Origin: Streptomyces sp. DT2A-34
GTDB lineage: Bacteria > Actinomycetota > Actinomycetes > Streptomycetales > Streptomycetaceae
Reading direction: 5' to 3'
DNA: 64,000 nucleotides
Assembly (NCBI RefSeq): GCF_030499515.1
Contig: NZ_JASTWJ010000001.1
Span: 2,046,001 to 2,110,000, forward strand
The translations under genes were made by a program, and so were the position numbers. The notes beneath the pieces are model-generated. The model was not told the DNA's origin and did no database searches. It saw only the letters and a list, made by a program, of their open reading frames with translations. Below, in pieces: positions 39,616 through 47,304 of this stretch; the stretch's first letter is position 1; each line of letters opens with the position of its first letter.

Positions 39616-41913
39616 TCAGGTCCGGATGCGGAATCCCGCGCTCAGCTGCTGCTCCCGCCGCGAGCTGGGGCCGACACGGAGCATGAACTCACCCGGTTCG
39701 ACCACTCGCCGGCTGTCGGCCGTGACGAGTGAGCACTGCGCGGCGGGGATGCCGAGGCGGACGTCCAAGGTTTCGCCGGGAGGGATTTCGACCTGGGTGA
39801 AACCCTTCAGCTCCTGCTCGGCCCAGGTGACGCTGGTGGTCAGGTCGCTGATGTACGCCTGGACCGTTTCCAGGGCCGGGCGGCTGCCGCTGTTGGTGAG
39901 CCGCACCGTTGCGTCGACGGTGCCGTCGACGGGGACGTCCGGATGGTGCACGACGAGGTCGGAGTAGGTGACGGTGGTGTAGGTGAGGCCCTCGCCGAAC
40001 GCGAACAGGGGGTCCTGAGTGAGATCCGCGTAGCGTTCCCCGTGCTGGCCTCGCACCTGGTTGTAGAAGACCGGTTGCTGTCCGACGTGGCGTGCGAAGG
40101 AGACCGGGAGCCGGCCGCCGGGTTCGATGAGTCCGAGGAGGAGCTCGGCGAGGGCGCGGCCGCCGCGCATGCCCGGGTTGAACGCCTCGATGAGTGCCGC
40201 CGCGTTCAGTGCGGAGTCCGGGAGGGTGCTCGGCTTGGACTGGGCCAGTACGACGATCATCGGTGTGCCGGTGGCGGCGACCGCGTCCAGCAGCGCGATC
40301 TGACCTCCTTGGAGGTCGAGCGTGGCCGTGGAGCGCCCCTCGCCCGTGAGGGCGATGGTGTCTCCCACGACCACGACGGCGTAGTCGGCGGCCTCGGCTG
40401 CGGCGACGGCCTGCCGAAGCTGTGCCGGGTCGACCGGGGCGGCGGTGAACACGGGCGCCAGCGCTTGGCCGTCGGGCCCGGTGGACCACTCGGGGTGGTA
40501 GGCGGGGCTTGCGATGTCGGCTCCGCGGGCGTGCGTGAGCGTCCAGTCGGCGGGTGCGACGGCGCGCAGGCCATCGAGCACCGTCTCCACCGACTCGCGT
40601 GGATGTCCTTCGGGCATCCACGAGAACTGTCCGGAGGCGCCCGCCCAGTCGCCGAGCATGGCTTCGGGGCTGTCGGCGTTGGGGCCGATGACCGCGATCG
40701 TCCGCGCTGTGCCTTGGCTCACGGCGCGGCCGGTTCCGTCCGAGGTCAGCCCGCCTTCAAGCGGCAGAGTGCCGTCGTTGCGCAGCAGCACCAGGGAGCG
40801 TCGGGCGGTCTCGAGGTTGAGGTCGGCGTGGGCTCGGCAGCCGATCACCTGCGCCTGCCGCTCGGGGTCGGGAGCGCGGGGATCCTCGAAGAGCCCGAGC
40901 TCGAACTTCAGCCGCAGCACCCGCCGTACCGCGTCATCGATCTGCTTCTCCTCGACCAGGCCGCGGGCGACCGCCTCCTGCGCGCCTTCGAAGAACGCCG
41001 GGGTGCCCATGACGAGGTCGTTGCCGGAGTTGACGGCGACGGCCGCCGCCTCGGCGTGGTCGGCGCAGATCCGCTGGTCGTAGACCATCCGGCCGACGTT
41101 GTCGAAGTCGGTCACCAGCGTCCCGGTGAAGCCCCACTCGCCCTTGAGCACGTCGTTGATCAGCCACTCATTGGCGGTGATGGGCACCCCGTCGATCGAC
41201 TGGTAGCCGAGCATGAAGGCGCGGCAGCCGGCCCGCGCCGCCTGCTCGAACGGGGGCAGGAACCACGAGCGCAGCTTGCGTGGGCTGAGATCGGCTTCGC
41301 TCGCGTCGCGCCCGCCCAGGGTTTCGGAGTAGCCCGCGAAGTGCTTGGCGTACGCCAGCACGGCGGTCGGGTCGCCAAGACCCGCGCCCTGATAGCCGCG
41401 CACCATCGCCGCCCCGAGTTCACCGATCAGGAACGGGTCCTCGCCGAACGTCTCGTTGATCCGGCCCCAGCGCAGGTCCCGGGTGATGCACAGCACCGGG
41501 GAGAACGTCCCGTGGATTCCGGTCGCCGCGATCTCGGTGGCGGCCACGCGGGCCACCCGGTGGAGCAGGGCGGGATCCCAGGTGCAGGCCATGGCCAGCT
41601 GGGTCGGGAAGATGGTCGCGCCCGGCCAGAAGGAGTGGCCGTGGATGCCGTCCTCGGCTGTCAGCAACGGAATGCCGAGCCGTGTCTGCCCGGCCAGTTC
41701 CATGGCCTGAGGCATCAGCGCGGGAGACACATGCAGGACCGATCCGGCCAGCTTGGCCGACACGATGTCCGCCAGGTCCCCGTGTTGTGCGTCGAGCATC
41801 AGCAGCTGCCCGGCCTTCTCCGGCAGGGTCATCCGGGACAGCAAGTCCTCGATCCTTGCTTCCACGGACGCTTCCGGATCCAGGTACGCGGCAGGGCGGA
41901 CCGGCTGTCCCAT
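39616..41913 (-). CDS. GH3 beta-glucosidase-type enzyme, intracellular
   Basis: 765 aa, no signal peptide. (beta/alpha)8 domain with TFSPVLCITRDLRWGRINET and KHFAGYSETLGGRDAS, nucleophile Asp in GTLVTDFDNVGRM (many homologues have SDW here); then the alpha/beta sandwich and a fibronectin-III-like C-terminus (FAFGEGLTYTTVTYSDLVV). Cleaves beta-glucosyl or beta-xylosyl ends of short oligosaccharides. It is 122 bp upstream of the GH32 and 233 bp downstream of the second permease. The mix of GH3 and GH32 suggests a substrate containing both glucose and fructose, or two substrates under one regulator. Confidence 0.92.
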   Translation of the reverse strand: MGQPVRPAAYLDPEASVEARIEDLLSRMTLPEKAGQLLMLDAQHGDLADIVSAKLAGSVLHVSPALMPQAMELAGQTRLGIPLLTAEDGIHGHSFWPGATIFPTQLAMACTWDPALLHRVARVAATEIAATGIHGTFSPVLCITRDLRWGRINETFGEDPFLIGELGAAMVRGYQGAGLGDPTAVLAYAKHFAGYSETLGGRDASEADLSPRKLRSWFLPPFEQAARAGCRAFMLGYQSIDGVPITANEWLINDVLKGEWGFTGTLVTDFDNVGRMVYDQRICADHAEAAAVAVNSGNDLVMGTPAFFEGAQEAVARGLVEEKQIDDAVRRVLRLKFELGLFEDPRAPDPERQAQVIGCRAHADLNLETARRSLVLLRNDGTLPLEGGLTSDGTGRAVSQGTARTIAVIGPNADSPEAMLGDWAGASGQFSWMPEGHPRESVETVLDGLRAVAPADWTLTHARGADIASPAYHPEWSTGPDGQALAPVFTAAPVDPAQLRQAVAAAEAADYAVVVVGDTIALTGEGRSTATLDLQGGQIALLDAVAATGTPMIVVLAQSKPSTLPDSALNAAALIEAFNPGMRGGRALAELLLGLIEPGGRLPVSFARHVGQQPVFYNQVRGQHGERYADLTQDPLFAFGEGLTYTTVTYSDLVVHHPDVPVDGTVDATVRLTNSGSRPALETVQAYISDLTTSVTWAEQELKGFTQVEIPPGETLDVRLGIPAAQCSLVTADSRRVVEPGEFMLRVGPSSRREQQLSAGFRIRT

Positions 41914-42146
41914 TTATGGTCTCCAAGTGATGAGTCGTCACAGGTCAGAGAGTTGATTGCCGACGGCGGGCTGGTCGCGGGAGTGCGACGTTCTTGTGCC
42001 GGATGTGTCGGCCGTGTGGCCGCCGCGGTCGACGGCGCCGCGTCGCAGGGACGCTGCCGCCTGCCGCGGTGGGGCTCGCGCGCCGCCGGCCCACCGCCCC
42101 GGGCGGGACCGGTGCGGCACAGAGCGACGGGGTGGGAGCAGGGGTG

Positions 42147-43034
42147 TCACTTCAGGCCGGTAGTGGCGATGCCCGCCACGAACTGGCGCTGGAAGAGCAG
42201 GAAGACGATCATCACCGGCAGCAGGACGACCACGGCACCGGCGAGCAGGATGCCGAAGCGAGTGAAGGACTGCCCGCTGCTGGCCAGGGCGAGGCCGACG
42301 GGGAGGGTGTACTGGCTCTCGTTCTGGGCCACGACCAGCGGCCACAGGAAGTTGTTCCAGGAGCCGAGGAAGGTGATGATCCCGAGGGTGGCGAGGGCCG
42401 GCTTGGTCAGCGGCAGGATGATCCTCGCGAAGATGGCCAGTTCACGGCAGCCGTCGACGCGGGCGGCGTCGATGAGTTCGTCGGGCAGGGTGGAGATGAA
42501 CTGCCGCATCAGGAAAACCCCGAAGGGGCCGGCCAGGAACGGCAGGATCAGCCCGAGCATGGAGCCGGTCAGCTGCATGTTGGACACCAGCACGTACAGG
42601 GGTACGAAGGTGACCAGGCCGGGGATCATGAGCGTCCCCATGACCAGCAGGAAGACGGCGCGCTGTCCGCGGAACTCCAGCTTGGCCAGGGCGTATCCGA
42701 GCATCGAGCAGAAGATGAGGTTTCCGGCGGTGACGGCGAGGGCCACGATCACGGAGTTGGCGAACATGCTCGTGAAGTCGAGCGTGCTGAACAGTTCGCC
42801 GTAGTTGGCGGTGGTGGGCGCCGTGGGGAGCAGGACGGGCGGGACCCTGCGGATGTCGCCCTCGGGTTTGAAGGACCCGGACAGCATCCACAGGAACGGC
42901 GCGATCATCACCAGCAGGGCGCCGGCGAGCGGCAGATACAGCCAGGGCCGGCCCCAGGTCCGGCGGATACGGCGCCGCCTGAGGACGCGGTCCGTGCCCG
43001 GTTGTGCCGTGGGCAGAGTGGAGAGGGTGCTCAT
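42147..43034 (-). CDS. Sugar ABC transporter permease (MalG-like)
   Basis: 295 aa, six TM helices (including LYLPLAGALLVMIAPFLWML and VVVLLPVMIVFLLFQRQFV) with the EAA loop DAARVDGCRELAIFARIILP that docks the ATPase. Carbohydrate uptake family 1. It follows the MalF-like gene by 6 bp. No cognate ATPase is in the island; Streptomyces commonly use the shared ATPase MsiK for such importers (established for several, inferred here). Confidence 0.93.
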   Translation of the reverse strand: MSTLSTLPTAQPGTDRVLRRRRIRRTWGRPWLYLPLAGALLVMIAPFLWMLSGSFKPEGDIRRVPPVLLPTAPTTANYGELFSTLDFTSMFANSVIVALAVTAGNLIFCSMLGYALAKLEFRGQRAVFLLVMGTLMIPGLVTFVPLYVLVSNMQLTGSMLGLILPFLAGPFGVFLMRQFISTLPDELIDAARVDGCRELAIFARIILPLTKPALATLGIITFLGSWNNFLWPLVVAQNESQYTLPVGLALASSGQSFTRFGILLAGAVVVLLPVMIVFLLFQRQFVAGIATTGLK

Positions 43035-43040
43035 GGGTCG

Positions 43041-44027
43041 TCAGTCCTTGTCTTGCAGCACGCGGAACTGCAGCACGGTCAGCGCCACGATGAGGACGAA
43101 GATGACGTAGCTGGCGGCCGACGCCATCTCGTAATTGCCGTTGCCGAACTGTTTGTAGGCGTACAACGTGGCCGACAGGGTGGAGTCCAGCGGTCCGCCG
43201 TCGGTCATCACGAACGGTTCGTCGAAGAACTGCAGATAGCCGATGCCGGTGGTGACGGCGGTCAGCAGCAGGGCGGGACGCAGGAGCGGGAACGTGACCC
43301 GCCAGAAGCGCTGCCAGGGCCCGGCGCCGTCGAGTTCGGCCGCCTCCATCAGGGACTGGGGCACGGACTGCAGCCCGGCCAGCATGATGATCATGACGGT
43401 GCCCAGGTTGCGCCACACCGCCATCACGATCATGACGGGCAGGGCGAATCGGGTGTCCGCCAGCCAGGCAGGGCCGTCGATCCCGAACCAGCCCAAGACG
43501 AGGTTCACCAGTCCCGCACGCGGTTCGAGGAGCGTCTTCCACACCACGGCGACGGCCACGATGCTGGTGATCACCGGCAGGTAGAAGCCGACCCGGAAGA
43601 CGGCCCGGAAGCGTTGGATGCCGCTATTGAGTGCGACCGCCGCGGCGAGCCCGGCGGCCAGGGTGAGGGGCAGGGCCACCAGGACGAACACGGCCGTGTT
43701 GCGCAGAGCCGTGAAGAACTGCTCGTCCTGGAAGAGCCGCACGTAGTTGTCGAGGCCGATGAATGACACGTTCAGGGGTGTGCGCAGGTCGGCGCTGCTG
43801 GTGTCGGTCAGGCTCATCAGCAGCGACCAGACCAACGGCAGCAGCATGAAGGCCGCGAACAGCGCGAGGAAGGGCGCGGCGAGGATCCAGGCGGCCCGGG
43901 CCTGCCTGCCGCGCGCCATGCCCCGGAGCGGGGAGCGCCGGCGTTCGGCGCTCCGCTGCGGCCCCGCGGTGCTCTGCCTGTTGGTGTCGCCCCGCCCGGG
44001 GAGCGTTTTCGTGGACATGGATGTCAT
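43041..44027 (-). CDS. Sugar ABC transporter permease (MalF-like)
   Basis: 328 aa with a basic cytoplasmic N-terminus and six TM segments (WILAAPFLALFAAFMLLPLV first). The EAA loop is EAAELDGAGPWQRFWRVTFP. It pairs with the MalG-like gene downstream and with the binding lipoprotein 34 bp upstream. Confidence 0.93.
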   Translation of the reverse strand: MTSMSTKTLPGRGDTNRQSTAGPQRSAERRRSPLRGMARGRQARAAWILAAPFLALFAAFMLLPLVWSLLMSLTDTSSADLRTPLNVSFIGLDNYVRLFQDEQFFTALRNTAVFVLVALPLTLAAGLAAAVALNSGIQRFRAVFRVGFYLPVITSIVAVAVVWKTLLEPRAGLVNLVLGWFGIDGPAWLADTRFALPVMIVMAVWRNLGTVMIIMLAGLQSVPQSLMEAAELDGAGPWQRFWRVTFPLLRPALLLTAVTTGIGYLQFFDEPFVMTDGGPLDSTLSATLYAYKQFGNGNYEMASAASYVIFVLIVALTVLQFRVLQDKD

Positions 44028-44061
44028 CCGTCCCTGCGAGGGGTGCTCATGGCGGTGGCGC

Positions 44062-45360
44062 TCAGCGGCCGGTGCCGATGCTGGTGGCCTTGGACTGCAG
44101 CGTCTTCTGCACCTCGGCGACGGTGGCCTTGCCCAGGGCCAGCTTCTCCAGTTCGGAGTCGATGGCGTCGGCGATCTGCTGCCAGGTCGTGATGGCGGGC
44201 TGCGCCTTGCTGACCTTGAGCTGCTCGTCGAACGGCTTCATGTTCTCGTCCGCGCTCAGCTTCGCGTCCGACCACGCCTGGGGCGAAGAAGGCAGGCTGC
44301 CGGTGGCCTTGACATAGGCGGCGAGGTTGGCGGGCTCGGTCAGGAACCGGGCGAACTTCCATGCCGCGTCGGGGTTCTCGGCCTCCTTGAACACCGCCAG
44401 GTCGGTGCCGCCGGCGAACCCGGCGGGCTGCTCGGAGTACGGCACCGGCATGGTCTTCCACTTGCCGTCCAGCTCCGGGGCGTCCTTATGGAGGCTGGCA
44501 CCGTTCCACGCGGCCTCCTGGTAGGTGGCGATCAGCCCGTCCCGGAAGTTCTGCACGTTGTCCGACCTGTCGGTCGGCGCCAATCCCTGCTTCGGAACGC
44601 TTGCCCAGTACTCCAGCGCCTTGGCGACCTCGGGCGTATCGAAGGTGAACTTCCCGGTGGTGGCGTCGTAGATGTCACCGCCCTGCTGCCAGACCATCGG
44701 CACCCAGAAAATCCAGGAGTTGAAGCCCACCACCAGCCCGGTGGCATTGCGAAGCTTGGGGTTCTGCTCGCCCGCGGTGGCCTGAATGGCCTTGAGGTCC
44801 TTCAGGTATCCCTCCCGGTCGCCGGCCAGTGCGCCCTTGATACCGGCCTTCTTGGTGAGGTCGGTCCGGTAGTAGACCACCGTGGTGTCGGCGGTGAACG
44901 GGACGCCGTAGGAGGTCTTCTTGTACTTGGTGGTGTCCCACTGGCCAGGGTAGAAGTCCGACGACTTGATCGACGTCGGGGTGGCCTGGAAGGCGTTCAT
45001 GGCGGCCATCTCGGCCATCCAGGTGCTCCCGACCATGGACATGTCCGGTGTGTTTCCGCCGGCGATCGCGGTGGTCAGCTTGTCGTGGGCGGCGTCCCAC
45101 GGGATCGAGGTGATCTTGACGTCGGCGTCCGGGTTCTCCTGCTCGAACTTCTTGGCCAGGTCCTTCAGGGCGGGTTCGATGTCGCCCAGGTTCCACATGA
45201 CCACCGTCCCCGTGGCCTTGCCCGCACCGATCTCGGCGGGCGCGTCGTTGCCAGCGCCGGAGTCCTCGCTCCGGCCGCAGCCGGTGACCACCAGGGCTGC
45301 CGTGACGGTGACGCACAGGGTCTGGACGGTTCTGACAGTGTGACGGGTGGTGATACGCAT
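44062..45360 (-). CDS. Sugar-binding lipoprotein of the ABC importer
   Basis: 432 aa, ATG 45360 with AAGGAG 8 nt upstream. Lipoprotein signal with lipobox VVTGC (Cys 28), then a Gly/Ser-rich linker and an SBP_bac_1 fold (GTVVMWNLGDIEPALKDLAK, IPWDAAHDKLTTAIAGGNTP, DMSMVGSTWMAEMAAMNAF). Captures the oligosaccharide outside the membrane. First gene of the minus-strand transport/hydrolase series; its promoter lies in 45361-45753. Confidence 0.93.
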   Translation of the reverse strand: MRITTRHTVRTVQTLCVTVTAALVVTGCGRSEDSGAGNDAPAEIGAGKATGTVVMWNLGDIEPALKDLAKKFEQENPDADVKITSIPWDAAHDKLTTAIAGGNTPDMSMVGSTWMAEMAAMNAFQATPTSIKSSDFYPGQWDTTKYKKTSYGVPFTADTTVVYYRTDLTKKAGIKGALAGDREGYLKDLKAIQATAGEQNPKLRNATGLVVGFNSWIFWVPMVWQQGGDIYDATTGKFTFDTPEVAKALEYWASVPKQGLAPTDRSDNVQNFRDGLIATYQEAAWNGASLHKDAPELDGKWKTMPVPYSEQPAGFAGGTDLAVFKEAENPDAAWKFARFLTEPANLAAYVKATGSLPSSPQAWSDAKLSADENMKPFDEQLKVSKAQPAITTWQQIADAIDSELEKLALGKATVAEVQKTLQSKATSIGTGR

Positions 45361-45681
45361 GATGCGGCTCCTTGCCGTTGGGCGATACAGGCGCGGGGGG
45401 CTAAGGGTGAGAGCGGGCGGACGCCCGGATGGGCCGGCGCACGGGTGGGGACCGTCTGCGGTGACAGCGGCATCGGCGGTCAGCCGCAGGGCGCGGCTGG
45501 AGCATCCGACGCGGAGTGGGTAGGGGCCGGGCGGGGTGGGCCAGGCGCGCCGTTCGGTGTCCCGGATCGGGAACGCGAGCGGAACGGTGCATGTGGGCGG
45601 TGCCGCATGAACGCGTGTGCAGCCGCCATGGTTGCGAGGAAGGCGAGGCCGAAGTGGGTCGCCGAGGTTTCAAGGAGACGG

Positions 45682-45711
45682 GGGCGGTGCGTCACCGGCG
45701 ACGCACCGCCC
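45682..45711 (-). terminator. Terminator of the lacI-type gene, within a 393-bp gene-free stretch
   Basis: A 12-bp perfect stem (GGGCGGTGCGTC/GACGCACCGCCC) with a 6-nt loop starts 43 bp after the regulator stop. The rest of 45361-45753 holds the promoter region of the binding-protein gene; I see no ACCGGT-type operator in it and no gene. Confidence 0.75.
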
Positions 45712-45753
45712 GGCTGCGAGGCGCCATCACGTACGCATCGTGATGACGTCGCG

Positions 45754-46761
45754 TCAGTTCGAGCTCGGCTCTAACGTCGAGCCGCGGATCACGAGGCTGG
45801 TGGGAATGATGCGCGAGGGAGCGGCCTCGGGCGATCTGCGCACGTGGTCGAGCAGCAGACGCGCCGCTGCCTCACCCATCTCCCGCATCGGCTGGCGGAC
45901 GGTGGTCAGTGCCGGATAGGTGTACGACGCCAGCTCGACGTCATCGAAGCCCACCACGGCGACGTCCCGCGGAATCTTGAGGCCGGCCTCGTGCAAGGCC
46001 GCGAGCACGCCGGCCGCCGAGGGGTCGTTGTGCCCGAAGACCGCGTCGAACTCCACGCCGTCCGCGAGAGCTTGCGCGACCGCGCTCCGGCTGCTGTCGA
46101 ACAAGAAGTCGCCGCAGATGATGCTGCGCGGGTCGAGCTCGATCCCGGCCCGCGCATAGACGTCGACGAAGCCGCCCAGCCGTTCCCGGGTGCAGCCGTA
46201 CTCGTCGGGACCGGTGACCACCAGAGGGCGACGGCGACCGAGGTCCAGCAGGTGGCGCGCCGCCTGCTCACCGCCCTCCCGGTTGGTGGTGGCCACATAG
46301 GGGAATCCCGGCCGCTGGAAGCGGTCGTCGATCAGCACCACCGGCAGTCCGGCCTCGTGCAGTTCCGTGATGGCCGCCAGGGCCCCCTCGGGCTCTATCA
46401 CCAGCAGACCGTCGAACGACTTGGCAGCGACTTGCAGGCCCAGCCTGCGCAGTGACTCCTCACCGCGGTTCACGGTCAGCATGCGCAGCCCGAAGCCCTC
46501 GGCCTCCAGCGTCTCGACGACCGCCTGCACTATGCCGGCCCAGGCCCAGGCCATATCAGGGACCAGCATGCCGATCATCTGTGTCGTGCCGCGGGCGAGC
46601 CCCACTGCCCCGGCGCTCGGCACATAGCCGAGCTCCGAGATCGCCTCGCGGACCTTCACGACGGTGTTCTCGTGGATCTCGCCTTTGCCGTTCAGCACCC
46701 GCGAGACCGTCGTCTTGCTGACGCCGGCCCGCGTGGCCACGTCGGCGATAGTGACTCCCAT
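45754..46761 (-). CDS. LacI-family repressor of the sugar island
   Basis: 335 aa from ATG 46761 (GGAGGTGAC directly upstream). N-terminal HTH and hinge: VTIADVATRAGVSKTTVSRV then GYVPSAGAVGLARG. A type I periplasmic-binding-like effector domain follows (IGMLVPDMAWAWAGIVQAVV, VAVVGFDDVELASYTYPALT). It lies between the importer genes and the divergent levanase gene, whose shared region holds a cluster of ACCGGT palindromes. It probably represses both sides until a fructan-derived sugar binds. Confidence 0.93.
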   Translation of the reverse strand: MGVTIADVATRAGVSKTTVSRVLNGKGEIHENTVVKVREAISELGYVPSAGAVGLARGTTQMIGMLVPDMAWAWAGIVQAVVETLEAEGFGLRMLTVNRGEESLRRLGLQVAAKSFDGLLVIEPEGALAAITELHEAGLPVVLIDDRFQRPGFPYVATTNREGGEQAARHLLDLGRRRPLVVTGPDEYGCTRERLGGFVDVYARAGIELDPRSIICGDFLFDSSRSAVAQALADGVEFDAVFGHNDPSAAGVLAALHEAGLKIPRDVAVVGFDDVELASYTYPALTTVRQPMREMGEAAARLLLDHVRRSPEAAPSRIIPTSLVIRGSTLEPSSN

Positions 46762-46836
46762 GTCACCTCCCCTCCCTTCCTGCAGAGGCGGAAGACTTCC
46801 CTCCCGCACCGAAGGGCCGATCGTACAGAGACCCGT

Positions 46837-46888
46837 GTAACCGGTACCGGAAGCAGTCCCGGAACCGGTTTCGGTACCGGTTCCGGAA
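46837..46888. promoter_or_regulatory. LacI-type operator array
   Basis: Three ACCGGT cores at 46840, 46864 and 46876. The last two sit in a perfect inverted repeat with 11-bp arms (CCGGAACCGGT at 46859-46869, ACCGGTTCCGG at 46876-46886, 6-bp centre). GGAACCGGTTTC within it is close to the LacI/GalR consensus GAAACCGGTTTC. It is 76 bp upstream of the repressor start and about 420 bp from the levanase start in the 543-bp divergent region. The remaining 47000-47304 shows no further operator or gene. Confidence 0.7.
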
Positions 46889-47304
46889 GTGAAGCACCGG
46901 GAGGCCCCACCGGTCAACACCCCGGAAACAACTCGTTGACGCAGCCGATCTCGGTCTCGCTCGATGCCGCGGAAGCCTGCCGGTTGCCACCCAAGCCACC
47001 GCTCTGACCTGCGCGGTTGCCGACTCCAACCCGCCATGGCCGAGCTCATTGGCGCGGTTGCCGGCCGCCGACGATGCCCGACGGACCGCAGACCCGTCCC
47101 GGCGCAATCGCGCCCGCACCGTTGACGCACTGGCCGGATTGCCCTTCATAATCGGGCACTCGCTGTCATCGATGACATTCGTCGTCGCTGACACCCCAGT
47201 CGGCTGCGTGGACGTCGACGCCGCTGGGATGTCACTTTTTCGGTCCGTCCGCGCCGGGGCCGCAGTCAGTGCTGCGCCGACGAGCCGCGGGACTAGGAGA
47301 CACC

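Noticed and set aside
39943..42804. Plus-strand frame of 953 codons opposite GH3 and the permease
   Set aside because: It overlaps two firmly identified minus-strand genes and has no recognisable domain.
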